From Aurantiacibacter sp. MUD11 (GTDB lineage: Bacteria; Pseudomonadota; Alphaproteobacteria; Sphingomonadales; Sphingomonadaceae), in NCBI RefSeq assembly GCF_026967575.1, contig NZ_CP114054.1, positions 1,054,001 to 1,118,000 of the forward strand: a stretch of 64,000 nt of DNA. Reading direction: 5' to 3'. Below are positions 35,890-44,775 of the stretch, piece after piece. The notes under the pieces were generated by a model. It searched no databases. It was given only the letters and a program-made list of their open reading frames with translations, and had not been told where the DNA came from. Each line of letters starts with the position of its first letter. The stretch's first letter is position 1. The position numbers and the translations under genes are program-made.

Positions 35890-35922
35890 TGCATAGCTCC
35901 AATTGCGTCCCACGATATTGCT

Positions 35923-35934
35923 AAGATATATCTT
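35923..35934. promoter_or_regulatory. Palindrome upstream of padR-type gene
   Basis: AAGATATATCTT, a perfect 12-bp palindrome 34 bp upstream of the regulator start, in a short AT-rich patch between the PadR gene and rarA. It resembles operators used by PadR autoregulation. It could control both divergent genes. Confidence 0.55.
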
Positions 35935-35993
35935 GAGAATGCCGTTGCAAGACTCCTGATGCAATTTCGCCTTGCCGCGCTACATAGCGGGCC

Positions 35994-37310
35994 ATGGCCG
36001 ATCTCTTCGCCGACGATCCCGTGCAACGTGCGCCCGACGAACCCAGCGAGGATGCCCCGCTGGCGGATCGGCTGCGCCCACGCTCGCTGGCGGAGGTGAT
36101 CGGACAGGAACACCTGACCGGGCCGGACGGCGCGATCGGGCGCATGGTCGCTGCGGGCAAGCTCTCCAGCATGGTGCTGTGGGGGCCGCCGGGCACCGGC
36201 AAGACCAGCATCGCCCGCCTGCTCGCCGACGAGGTGGGCATGCGCTACGAGGCCGTCAGCGCCGTGTTCAGCGGCGTTGCCGACCTCAAGAAGGCTTTCG
36301 CCGCCGCCGAGCAGGCGCAGAAGGCGGGCCAGCGCACGCTGCTGTTCGTGGACGAGATCCACCGCTTCAACCGCGCGCAGCAGGACGGCTTCCTGCCCTT
36401 CGTCGAACGCGGCCTCGTCACGCTGGTCGGCGCGACCACGGAAAACCCCTCGTTCGAACTCAACGCCGCCCTGCTCAGCCGCGCACAGGTACTGATCCTG
36501 CACCGGCTGGATGCCGAGGCACTGGGCAAGCTGCTGGACCGCGCGGAGGAGTTGGAAGGCCCCTTGCCCCTGACCGAAGCGGCACGCGACGCGCTGATCG
36601 CCAGCGCCGACGGTGACGGGCGCTTCCTGCTCAACCAGGCCGAAACGCTCTATGCGGCAGGCATCACCGAGCAGCTCGATCCCGCCGCGCTCGGCAAGTT
36701 CCTGCAGCGCCGGTTGGCAGTCTACGACAAGGACCGCGAAGGGCACTACAACCTCATCTCCGCGCTGCATAAGGCCGTGCGCGGGTCGGACCCGCAGGCG
36801 GCGCTCTATTACATGGCGCGGATGCTGGTGGCGGGCGAAGAGCCGCTGTTCGTGGCCCGGCGGCTGGTGCGCATGGCAGTGGAGGATATCGGCCTCGCCG
36901 ATCCGCAGGCGCTGCAGCAGTGCATCGCCGCCAAGGAGGCCTACCAGTTCCTCGGTTCTCCCGAAGGCGAACTGGCACTGGTGCAGGCCTGCATCTATCT
37001 CGCCACCGCGCCCAAGTCGAACGCCGCCTACAAGGCGCAGAAGGCCGCCTTTGCCAGCGCGCAGGAAACCGGCAGCCTGATGCCGCCGATGAACATCGTC
37101 AACGCGCCCACCAAGCTGATGAAAGATGCCGGCTACGGCGCGGGCTATGCCTACGATCATGATGCGGAAGAGGGTTTCTCCGGCGACAATTACTGGCCCG
37201 ACGAGATGCAGCCGCAAAGCTTCTACGAGCCGGTCGAACGCGGGTTCGAGCGCGAGATCGCCAAGCGGCTGGACTATTGGGACAAGCTGCGCCGGGAGCG
37301 AAATGCCTAG
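35994..37310 (+). CDS. rarA: Replication-associated recombination protein RarA
   Basis: 438 residues. AAA+ ATPase of the RarA/MgsA/WRNIP1 family that acts at stalled replication forks. Walker A GPPGTGKTS (about 63-71), Walker B LLFVDEIHRFN, sensor-1 GATTENPSF and an arginine finger, then the family C-terminal tetramerisation domain with PPMNIVNAPTKLMK. Divergent from the PadR gene. The next gene starts 8 bp before its stop. Confidence 0.95.
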   Translation: MADLFADDPVQRAPDEPSEDAPLADRLRPRSLAEVIGQEHLTGPDGAIGRMVAAGKLSSMVLWGPPGTGKTSIARLLADEVGMRYEAVSAVFSGVADLKKAFAAAEQAQKAGQRTLLFVDEIHRFNRAQQDGFLPFVERGLVTLVGATTENPSFELNAALLSRAQVLILHRLDAEALGKLLDRAEELEGPLPLTEAARDALIASADGDGRFLLNQAETLYAAGITEQLDPAALGKFLQRRLAVYDKDREGHYNLISALHKAVRGSDPQAALYYMARMLVAGEEPLFVARRLVRMAVEDIGLADPQALQQCIAAKEAYQFLGSPEGELALVQACIYLATAPKSNAAYKAQKAAFASAQETGSLMPPMNIVNAPTKLMKDAGYGAGYAYDHDAEEGFSGDNYWPDEMQPQSFYEPVERGFEREIAKRLDYWDKLRRERNA

Positions 37311-38184
37311 GCAGTTCTCGCATTACATCAGCATCGACTGGTCCGGCGCCAAGGGATCGCATCACAAGTCCATCGCCATGGCCATTGCCCATGCCGATGG
37401 CGGACCGCCCGTGCTGGTCGAACGCGAACGCGGCTGGTCGCGCGAGGAAATCCTGGCCGTGCTGCGCGACGAACTGCCCGACGACAGCTTCGTCGGGGTC
37501 GACCTCGGCGTGTCCCTCCCCTTCTGCGATTGCGGCGACTTCTTCCCCGGCTACGCCAACAGCCCAAGCGATGCGCGCGAGCTCTGGGCCTTGATCGACC
37601 GGATTTGCGCGGCGGACGAGCATCTCTCCGCGGGCAGCTTCGTCTCCCACCCCGAGCTCGGCGAATATTTCCACCACGGTCATCGCAAGGGCGAACACTT
37701 CGGCTGCGATGGCGCCGCGCACAAGAACGGCCGGCTGCGCGTGGCCGAGCATGCGCAAGCCGCCGTAGGCCTGCGCCCGACGAGCAATTTCAAGCTGGTC
37801 GGCGCGTCGCAGGTGGGCAAGTCCAGCCTCACCGGCATGCGCGTGCTGCATGCGCTGCAAGACAGGCTGGCCGTCTGGCCGATCGATCCGCTGCCGCATA
37901 CCGGCTCGGTCATCGCGGAAATCTACACCTCTATTGCCGCGCTCGCGGCCGGCCGCACCGCTGCCAAGGCCAAGATCAAGTCGCGCGAGGAGCTGGACGC
38001 AGCGCTGGTTGCGCTCGGCAGCCCACCAGTCGGCGGGTCCGGGCCGATCGACGATCACTCCTCCGATGCGCTGATCACCGCTGCCTGGATGCGCGGCAAC
38101 GCACGGCGGGCGGAACTGTGGCAGCCAGCCGGAATGACACGCGACATCGCGCGGACGGAGGGGTGGACTTTCGGCGTGCCCTAG
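37303..38184 (+). CDS. RNase H-like (DUF429-like) hypothetical protein
   Basis: 293 residues from ATG 37303, which lies inside the end of rarA with GGGAG upstream. Acidic motifs ISIDWSGA, FVGVDLGVSLPF and DDHSSDALITAAW suggest an RNase H-like fold with three Asp positions, as in the DUF429 group of predicted nucleases. The assignment is tentative. The 8-bp overlap with rarA implies co-expression and perhaps a role at replication forks. Confidence 0.65.
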   Translation: MPRQFSHYISIDWSGAKGSHHKSIAMAIAHADGGPPVLVERERGWSREEILAVLRDELPDDSFVGVDLGVSLPFCDCGDFFPGYANSPSDARELWALIDRICAADEHLSAGSFVSHPELGEYFHHGHRKGEHFGCDGAAHKNGRLRVAEHAQAAVGLRPTSNFKLVGASQVGKSSLTGMRVLHALQDRLAVWPIDPLPHTGSVIAEIYTSIAALAAGRTAAKAKIKSREELDAALVALGSPPVGGSGPIDDHSSDALITAAWMRGNARRAELWQPAGMTRDIARTEGWTFGVP

Positions 38185-38552
38185 CGGCGGCGCATCTCGC
38201 GGATTTCCTCGACGCGCGGGTCGAGCGAACGGCGCGGCGCCTCCGGATCGGGAGGGCCGAGTCGCGCGTTGTCGTTCTGCGGCATGTGTCCGCCCAGCTG
38301 ACGGATCGTGTCGAGATTCTCTTCCCGCACCATGTCGGGAATGCGGAAGGCGTCGATGAGCCACCAGAACGCCAGCGGGATGATGCCGATCACCGACAGG
38401 CACATCAGCAGTTGCGCCACGCCCGAACCGGTGCGGCCGATGTAGAATCGGTGTGCGCCGAAGAAGCCCAGGAAGAACCACAGCAGGTAAGCCACGCCCG
38501 TCGACTTGCGGTGGGCTTCGTAGATAAGTTGATCGCGTGTGCTGGGATCCAT
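38181..38552 (-). CDS. TM2 domain-containing membrane protein
   Basis: 123 residues from ATG 38552 (AAGGG upstream; the longer frame to 38636 has no ribosome site). TM2 domain: AYLLWFFLGFFGAHRFYIGRTGSG, a second helix LLMCLSVIGIIPLAFWWLIDAF, then an acidic tail. Function unknown. Overlaps the end of the RNase H-like gene by 4 bp on the other strand. Confidence 0.85.
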   Translation of the reverse strand: MDPSTRDQLIYEAHRKSTGVAYLLWFFLGFFGAHRFYIGRTGSGVAQLLMCLSVIGIIPLAFWWLIDAFRIPDMVREENLDTIRQLGGHMPQNDNARLGPPDPEAPRRSLDPRVEEIREMRRR

Positions 38553-38687
38553 GTCACCCTTCCCTTGCGTCCCGATTGCATTGAAGCACATCAGGCACCA
38601 GATTCCTACCGCGTTTGCCTCTCGATTTTCGCCCACTTGTCTTCACCGGGACTTTCGACCAAAGGGGCAACCCGCGACAGCGCATGG

Positions 38688-38763
38688 GCCGGTTTAGCTC
38701 AGTTGGTAGAGCAGTTGATTTGTAATCATCAGGCCAGGGGTTCGAATCCTCTAACCGGCACCA
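38688..38763 (+). tRNA. tRNA-Thr (anticodon TGT)
   Basis: 76 nt with an encoded CCA. Acceptor GCCGGTT/AACCGGC, D arm with AGTTGGT, anticodon loop TTTGTAA giving anticodon TGT, T loop TTCGAAT. Decodes ACA and other ACN codons. Confidence 0.97.
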
Positions 38764-38773
38764 TTTTTCTTTT

Positions 38774-38795
38774 CGTTCACGGCTCTGCGTGAACG
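38774..38795. repeat. Hairpin with T-tract and TCCTCC flank
   Basis: CGTTCACG-GCTCTG-CGTGAACG, perfect 8-bp stem, preceded by TTTTTCTTTT and followed by TCCTCC. Between tRNA-Thr and the end of ugd. It may terminate the tRNA or ugd transcript. A hairpin with the same flanks occurs at 53720-53741. Confidence 0.55.
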
Positions 38796-38803
38796 TCCTC
38801 CTT

Positions 38804-40108
38804 TTACCTGCCTACGGCGACGTAGGTGAAGCCGTGGTCTTCCACGTCGTGGCGGCTGTAGAGGTTGCGCAGGTCCACCAGCACAGGTGACTTGAGCAGG
38901 CCCTTCATGCGGTCGAGGTCGAGCGCGCGGAAGGCGTCCCATTCAGTGACGATCACAGCGGCGTCGGCGCCATCCAGCGCCTCATAGGCATCGCCACAAT
39001 AGGCGACATTGCTCAACACCTTGGCGGCTTGCTCCATGCCTTCGGGATCGTAGGCCTTCACCTTGATCCCGGCATCCTGCAGCGCCTGCACGATGCTGAT
39101 CGCGGGGCTGTCGCGCATGTCGTCGGTATTCGCCTTGAAGGTAAGCCCCAGCACCGCGACCGTCTTGCCATGCTGCTCGCCGCCGCCCAGCGCCTGGATC
39201 ACCTTGCGGCCCATCGAACGCTTGCGCTGGTCGTTGCTGGCCACCACGCTTTCGACAATGCGCAGCGGGGCTTCGTAGTCCTGCCCGGTCTTCAGCAGGG
39301 CCAGCGTATCCTTGGGGAAACAGCTGCCGCCATAGCCCGGACCCGGCATCAGGAAGCGGTTGCCGATACGGCTGTCGAGGCCGATGCCCTTGGCCACGTC
39401 GCGCACGTCGGCGCCCACCTTTTCGCACAGGTCGGCGATCTCGTTGATGAAGCCGATCTTGGTGGCGAGGAAGGCGTTGGCGGCATATTTCGTCAGTTCC
39501 GCACCGCGTCGGCTCATGCAGATCAGCGGGCTCTCGTTGCGGGTCAGCGGGCGGTAGATTTCCGCCAGCACCTTCTCGGCATGTTCGTCGTTCACGCCGA
39601 TCACCACGCGATCAGGCCGCTTGAAGTCGTCGATGGCAGCGCCTTCGCGCAGGAATTCCGGGTTGGAAGCGACCGAGAACTCCAGCTCGGGTGCGGTTTC
39701 GCGGATGATCCGCTCCACCTCGTCGCCCGTACCCACCGGCACGGTCGACTTGTCGACCACAACCACGCCTTCGGGCAGCAGCGGGGCCATCTCCTTGGCG
39801 GCGGCATAGACGTAGGACAGGTCCGCATGGCCATCGCCACGGCGGCTGGGCGTGCCCACGGCGATGAACACCGCGTCGGTGCCCGGCAGCGCCTCGGCAA
39901 GGTCCAGCGTGAACGACAGCCGGCCCGCTTCCACGTTGCGCGCCACCAATTCGTCCAGTCCCGGCTCGAAGATCGGGATTTCCCCATTCAGCAGCGCATC
40001 GATCTTGGACTGGTCCTTGTCGACACACACCACGTCATGGCCGAAATCGGCAAAGCAGGCGCCGGAAACGAGGCCCACGTAGCCGGTGCCGATCATTACG
40101 ATACGCAT
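38804..40108 (-). CDS. ugd: UDP-glucose 6-dehydrogenase
   Basis: 434 residues. Oxidises UDP-glucose to UDP-glucuronate, a precursor for glycans and, in sphingomonads, glucuronosyl sphingolipids. NAD site GTGYVGLVSG (residues 7-16), catalytic Cys in GPGYGGSCFPKD (about 260), and the C-terminal UDP-binding domain. ATG 40108. It stands alone, with queF upstream on the same strand but 95 bp away. Confidence 0.96.
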   Translation of the reverse strand: MRIVMIGTGYVGLVSGACFADFGHDVVCVDKDQSKIDALLNGEIPIFEPGLDELVARNVEAGRLSFTLDLAEALPGTDAVFIAVGTPSRRGDGHADLSYVYAAAKEMAPLLPEGVVVVDKSTVPVGTGDEVERIIRETAPELEFSVASNPEFLREGAAIDDFKRPDRVVIGVNDEHAEKVLAEIYRPLTRNESPLICMSRRGAELTKYAANAFLATKIGFINEIADLCEKVGADVRDVAKGIGLDSRIGNRFLMPGPGYGGSCFPKDTLALLKTGQDYEAPLRIVESVVASNDQRKRSMGRKVIQALGGGEQHGKTVAVLGLTFKANTDDMRDSPAISIVQALQDAGIKVKAYDPEGMEQAAKVLSNVAYCGDAYEALDGADAAVIVTEWDAFRALDLDRMKGLLKSPVLVDLRNLYSRHDVEDHGFTYVAVGR

Positions 40109-40202
40109 TGGAGCAATTCCTTGAACCGGGCGGATGGCAAATGCTGCAACCGCGAAGAAACTTTGCGGCGTCCTAGTCGAACCTGCTCGTCACAGGCAAG
40201 GG

Positions 40203-40655
40203 TCAACCCCGACCGCGATAGGATGCGACTCCCTGGTCGGGCAGCCACAGGCCTTCGGGCGGGGCGCCGCTCTGCCAGAACACGTCGATGGGAATGCCGC
40301 CGCGCGGGTACCAGTAGCCGCCGATCCGCAGCCACTTGGGGCGCATTTCCTCGAACAGGCGCTGGCCGATACCGACGGTCACGTCTTCGTGGAAACCGTT
40401 GTGATTGCGGAACGAGCCGAGAAACAGCTTCAGGCTCTTGCTCTCGACGATCGTCTCGCCGGGGGCATAGTCGATCACGAGGTGCGCGAAATCGGGCGCT
40501 CCGGTAACCGGGCACAGCGAGGTGAACTCGGGCGCGGCAAAGCGCACCAGGTACAGCTGGCCGGGACGTGGATTGGGCACGTAGTCGAGCACCGCCTCTT
40601 CGGGGGATGCCGGCAGGGCGCTCTGCTGGCCCAGGTGCAGGGGAGTATCGCTCAT
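40203..40655 (-). CDS. queF: NADPH-dependent 7-cyano-7-deazaguanine reductase
   Basis: 150 residues. Reduces preQ0 to preQ1 in queuosine synthesis. The catalytic Cys and Asp are in [17 protein letters not shown], and the QueF motif [16 protein letters not shown] is intact. Short type-I form. It works with the queuosine precursor transporter at 20724-21446, suggesting both salvage and synthesis. Divergent from sseA with 85 bp between. Confidence 0.95.
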   Translation of the reverse strand: MSDTPLHLGQQSALPASPEEAVLDYVPNPRPGQLYLVRFAAPEFTSLCPVTGAPDFAHLVIDYAPGETIVESKSLKLFLGSFRNHNGFHEDVTVGIGQRLFEEMRPKWLRIGGYWYPRGGIPIDVFWQSGAPPEGLWLPDQGVASYRGRG

Positions 40656-40740
40656 GGCGGCCCAAATGGCCTGCCTTCGTTACAAGCGCAAGCGCGAGCG
40701 GCATTTACGAGCGCCAGCGCAGCGGTTACGCCTCCGTCGC

Positions 40741-41580
40741 ATGACACCACTTGTGACTACCGACTGGCTGGCCGGGGAGCTTGGCTCCGCCGATCTCGTC
40801 GTGCTCGATGCCTCCGCTCACCTGCCCAATGCCGGGCGCGATGCGGCGGCGGAATATGCCGAGGCGCACATCCCCGGCGCACGCTTCCTCGACCTGAAGA
40901 CGCTGATCGACCCGGAGGGATCGGTGTCCGCCTGCCTGCCGACCCGCGCGCAGTTCGAGGCGCGGCTGGGAGCGCTGGGCGTCGGCAACGACAGCTTCGT
41001 GGTGCTCTACGACAACAGCCCCATGCGCACCTCGGCGCGGGCCTGGTTCATCTTCCGGCTCTACGGGATGGACGATGTCGCCGTGCTCGACGGCGGATTG
41101 CAGAAGTGGCAGGCCGAAGGGCGCGATACTGCTACCGGTGCGGAGCAGTTCGAAGCCACCAAGTTCACCTCCGAAGGGGGCAATGGCGAAGTGCGCTGCA
41201 AGGCGGAAATGCTCGCCAACGTCGACAGCCGCGCCGAGCAGGTGGCCGATGCCCGCGACGCGGGCCGATTTACCGGCGCAGTGGAAGATACCGTCCACGG
41301 CCTGCCGGGTGGCCATATCCCCGGCGCGAGGAACCTGTTCTTCGGCGACCTGCTGCGCGAGGACACCACTTTCCGCCCGCGCGAGGAATTGCTCGCCGCT
41401 TTCGAAAAGGCAGGCATCGACCCGGCCCAACCGCTGGTCGCCAGCTGCGGCAGCGGGGTGACCGCCTCGGTCGTGCTGTTCGCCCATTACCTGCTGGGGC
41501 ACGGCCACGGCGCGCTCTACGACGGCAGCTGGAGCGACTGGGGCGCCGACCCATCGACGCCGAAGGAACTGGGCGCGTGA
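40741..41580 (+). CDS. sseA: 3-mercaptopyruvate sulfurtransferase
   Basis: 279 residues from ATG 40741. Two rhodanese domains; the second carries the active-site loop CGSGVTA (about residue 238), typical of mercaptopyruvate sulfurtransferases rather than thiosulfate rhodanese. Domain 1 has VVLYDNSPMRTSARAWF. The stop overlaps the metC start as GTGA, so the two sulfur-amino-acid genes are coupled. Confidence 0.93.
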   Translation: MTPLVTTDWLAGELGSADLVVLDASAHLPNAGRDAAAEYAEAHIPGARFLDLKTLIDPEGSVSACLPTRAQFEARLGALGVGNDSFVVLYDNSPMRTSARAWFIFRLYGMDDVAVLDGGLQKWQAEGRDTATGAEQFEATKFTSEGGNGEVRCKAEMLANVDSRAEQVADARDAGRFTGAVEDTVHGLPGGHIPGARNLFFGDLLREDTTFRPREELLAAFEKAGIDPAQPLVASCGSGVTASVVLFAHYLLGHGHGALYDGSWSDWGADPSTPKELGA

Positions 41581-42794
41581 GCGACAGGAAGCGCAAGCCG
41601 GCGACCCACGTGGTCGAAGCCGGGCGCAAGCCGGAATGGACCGGCATTCCCGGCCAGCCGGGCGGCGTGGTCAACCCGCCGGTCTGGCGCGCCAGCACGC
41701 ACCTTTACGACGATGCGGAGGACCTGGCCGGCGGCCGTCCCAATGCCGACGGGCATTTCTACTACGGGCGCCGCGGCGGGCCGACCCAGTGGGCACTGGC
41801 CGAGGCACTGACCGAGCTGGAACCGGGAGCCGACGGCACCGAACTGTTCCCTAGCGGCGTCGCCGCCATCGCTTGCACGCTGCTCGCCGTGCTGCGTCCG
41901 GGCGACGAATTGCTCGTGACCGACAACGCCTATGAGCCGACGCGCAGCATCGCGCTGGCCATGCTCAAGCAGTTCGACATCACTGCGCGCCCCTTCGACC
42001 CGCTCGATCTGGATGGCTTGGCCGCGATGATCGGCGAGAAGACCAAGGCCGTGCTGGTGGAGAACCCCGGCAGCCTCACGATGGAGATCAGCGACGTGCC
42101 CGCCATCGCGGAAATCGCCCGCGAGCGCGGGGTGCTGTCGATCATCGACAATACCTGGGCGACGCCGCTCGGTTTCCCGGCGCTCGAACGCGGCTGCGAT
42201 ATTTCCGTGATGAGCCTCACCAAGCATGTCGGCGGCCACTCGGACGTGATGATGGGCAGCGCAAGCGCGGCCAAGCCGGTCATCAATCGCATCCGGCGGC
42301 AGGCGCAGTTCATGGGCCAGGTGGTTTCGCCCGACGATGCCGCCCTCGCCCTGCGCGGGTTGCGGACGATGGCCCTGCGGCTGGAACGCTCGGCCCGCAG
42401 CGCGCTGGAAATCGCCGAGTGGCTGGCCACGCGCGATGAGGTGGCAGCGGTGCTCTGCCCGATGCTGCCCGGCACGCGTGACCACGAGCTGTGGCAACGC
42501 GACTTCACCGGTGGCTGCGGCCTGTTCAGTTTCATCCTGGCAAAGGGCTATGATGCCGATGCCCGCGCCCGCCTGCTCGATACCCTGGAATTGTTCGGCA
42601 TCGGGTTCAGCTGGGGCGGTTACGAGAGCCTGGCAATTCCCTTCGATCCGGCCCCCGTCCACACGCTGCGCCCCTGGCCTCCGGGCATAGACAGCGGCAG
42701 CGGGCTTGGAGTGCGGCTGTCTATCGGGTTAGAGGATGTGACCGACCTCAAGGAAGACCTCGCCAAAGGGCTCGATGCGATGGGAGCTGTATGA
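41577..42794 (+). CDS. metC: Cystathionine beta-lyase (PLP-dependent)
   Basis: 405 residues from GTG 41577, overlapping sseA by 4 bp; the frame is open far upstream but codes nothing credible there. PLP Lys in SVMSLTKHVGGHSD; FYYGRRGGPTQWAL and NTWATPLGFPALERG fit the Cys/Met metabolism PLP family. Cleaves cystathionine to homocysteine. Ends 4 bp inside mscS. Confidence 0.92.
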   Translation: MSDRKRKPATHVVEAGRKPEWTGIPGQPGGVVNPPVWRASTHLYDDAEDLAGGRPNADGHFYYGRRGGPTQWALAEALTELEPGADGTELFPSGVAAIACTLLAVLRPGDELLVTDNAYEPTRSIALAMLKQFDITARPFDPLDLDGLAAMIGEKTKAVLVENPGSLTMEISDVPAIAEIARERGVLSIIDNTWATPLGFPALERGCDISVMSLTKHVGGHSDVMMGSASAAKPVINRIRRQAQFMGQVVSPDDAALALRGLRTMALRLERSARSALEIAEWLATRDEVAAVLCPMLPGTRDHELWQRDFTGGCGLFSFILAKGYDADARARLLDTLELFGIGFSWGGYESLAIPFDPAPVHTLRPWPPGIDSGSGLGVRLSIGLEDVTDLKEDLAKGLDAMGAV

Positions 42795-43894
42795 CCGCCA
42801 CTGCCGAACTGCCGACCGATGACGCAACTGCCGATGCCGTCGACACTGCCGACGTCGTCGATACCGCCGATGCCGGCGCGGTGACCGACAGTTCACCGGC
42901 TACCGATGCGTCGGCCACGGCCGATGCCGTCGCCAGTGCCGACGCGCTGAAGGAAGTGATGGCCGACACCACCCCGACCGTGGCCGGACTGGTGGAGAAG
43001 CTCGACGCCTGGGGCTTCACCATCGCCGATACGCGCTTCTCGCTGTGGTCGGCCCTGGTGGTGCTGATGGTGATCATCGGGGTGATCATCTTCGCCCGTA
43101 TCGGCACCGCGCTGGCCAAGTCCGGCTTCCGGCGCTTTACCAGCCTCGACATGGCGCAGCGCCTGCTGGCCGAAAAGCTGGCGACGATCGCGGTCTGGGC
43201 ACTGGCCTTCTTCATCGGCATCGACCTGCTCAATATCGACCTGACTGCACTCGCGGTGTTTTCCGGCGCTTTCGGCCTCGCCATCGGTTTCGGCCTGCAG
43301 AAGACCTTCGGTAACCTGATCGCCGGGATCATCCTGCTGATGGATCGCTCCATCAAGCCGGGCGACGTGATCGCGGTGGCGGATACCGCCGGGAACGAGA
43401 CCTTCGGACAGATCCGCAAGATCGGCGTACGCGCAGTTTCCATCGTGACGCGCGACGAGAAGGAATACCTGATCCCGAACGAGAACCTGATGATCAACCA
43501 GGTGGAGAACTGGTCCTATTCCAGCCGCCAGGTGCGCATGCAGGTGCCGGTGGGCGTTTCCTACCATTGCGACCTGAAAGTGGCCGAACGGCTGATGCTG
43601 GAGGCCGCCAAGGCCAGCAAGCGGGTGCTGGACAACCCGTCCCCCTCGGTATGGCTCGCCGAATATGGCGACAGCTCGGTGAACTTCGTCATCCACTGCT
43701 GGATCGTCGATCCGGAGGACGGCGTCGGCAATGTCCGGTCGGAAGTCCTGAAGAAGCTGTGGGACCTGTTCCACGAGAACGATATCGAAATCCCGTTCCC
43801 GCAGCGCGACATCAACCTGCGCAGCAACGAAGAGTTCGCCCAACTGGTCGCGGCGATCGGCCAAAGGCTGGAAGACAAATCCACCAAAGGCTGA
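42791..43894 (+). CDS. Mechanosensitive channel, MscS family
   Basis: 367 residues. After an Asp/Ala/Thr low-complexity start (residues 1-55, repeated D/T/A units) come three spans. The pore helix GAFGLAIGFGLQKTFGNLIAGI has the Gly/Ala packing of MscS. Then the beta domain VIAVADTAGNETFGQIRKIG and a C-terminal alpha/beta domain. Relieves turgor on osmotic downshift. ATG overlaps metC by 4 bp. Confidence 0.93.
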   Translation: MTATAELPTDDATADAVDTADVVDTADAGAVTDSSPATDASATADAVASADALKEVMADTTPTVAGLVEKLDAWGFTIADTRFSLWSALVVLMVIIGVIIFARIGTALAKSGFRRFTSLDMAQRLLAEKLATIAVWALAFFIGIDLLNIDLTALAVFSGAFGLAIGFGLQKTFGNLIAGIILLMDRSIKPGDVIAVADTAGNETFGQIRKIGVRAVSIVTRDEKEYLIPNENLMINQVENWSYSSRQVRMQVPVGVSYHCDLKVAERLMLEAAKASKRVLDNPSPSVWLAEYGDSSVNFVIHCWIVDPEDGVGNVRSEVLKKLWDLFHENDIEIPFPQRDINLRSNEEFAQLVAAIGQRLEDKSTKG

Positions 43895-43962
43895 TCTCGT
43901 CCGACGAGGCCGTTTTACATTGGTAACACACACGTGTTAATCCTCAGGCGAACTGAGGGTCA

Positions 43963-44694
43963 ATGACGCATTATCTTGCAATCATTACAGCCTATTCGGC
44001 CGTGGCGGTGCTGGCTTGGCTGGCAGCCTTGCTCCAGCCCGCTTTCATTCCCCCCGCGGCAGCCCGGGCGCTCGATCGGCGATGGCTTGCCGCAGGCCAG
44101 TTCGCGCTCGCGATCCTCGCTGTCGTGGCGCTGCGCATGTTGCACGACCGGGGCTGGTTGCTCCCGGAAACCGGCGTGCTGTCCGCCACCTTCAACCAGG
44201 TGCTGCAATACCTGCCGATCATCGCCTACCTCGCCGTGCAACGCAGCCTTGCGGCGGCCTTCGTCCCGGCCAAGGGAGCACTGCCCTCGCTGGCGACCGG
44301 GGTCGTGCTCGCCGTGGTGGCCGCACTTGCCTATTTCTCGGTGCGCAACGACTGGGGCGAGCTGCCCCATGCCGTGGATGCGCTGTTCACCACCGAAACT
44401 GTCGCGCCGGCATTGGCGCTCGGCTTGCAGGACCTGACCATTGCCGCCCTGCTCGCGCTGATCGCCGATGGCTGGTCGCGCCGGACGGCTCTCGTCGCGG
44501 CGATCGCGGTCTTTGCGGTCATCCACCTGCCCATCATGTTCGCCGATGGCGTGGACATGGGCGGCATCCTCGCGGCATTGGCCAATACCGCCGTAGTGGC
44601 GGGCACCGTGTCGGCGGTGCTGGTGACGCGCAATGTGCTGTGGTTCTTGCCGCCGCACCTCGTGCTGGCGCTCGCTCCCCTCACTCCGTCCTGA
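43963..44694 (+). CDS. Hypothetical polytopic membrane protein
   Basis: 243 residues, about seven hydrophobic segments and few charged loops. No catalytic motif recognised; a CPBP-like or small integral protein is possible. It lies 68 bp after mscS and 81 bp before cobA on the same strand. Confidence 0.6.
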   Translation: MTHYLAIITAYSAVAVLAWLAALLQPAFIPPAAARALDRRWLAAGQFALAILAVVALRMLHDRGWLLPETGVLSATFNQVLQYLPIIAYLAVQRSLAAAFVPAKGALPSLATGVVLAVVAALAYFSVRNDWGELPHAVDALFTTETVAPALALGLQDLTIAALLALIADGWSRRTALVAAIAVFAVIHLPIMFADGVDMGGILAALANTAVVAGTVSAVLVTRNVLWFLPPHLVLALAPLTPS

Positions 44695-44775
44695 AAACCG
44701 GCCTAAAGTTGATCTAGGGCCCCGGCAAAGCATTCTCGCTGGCGGGTTTTCGGTGCCACCTGCATTTTAGCCGCC

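Noticed and set aside
40134-41576. Upstream extension of the metC frame
   Set aside because: The frame stays open for 1.4 kb upstream, but translation there is Arg/Pro-rich nonsense overlapping queF and sseA. The GTG at 41577 overlapping the sseA stop is the sensible start.
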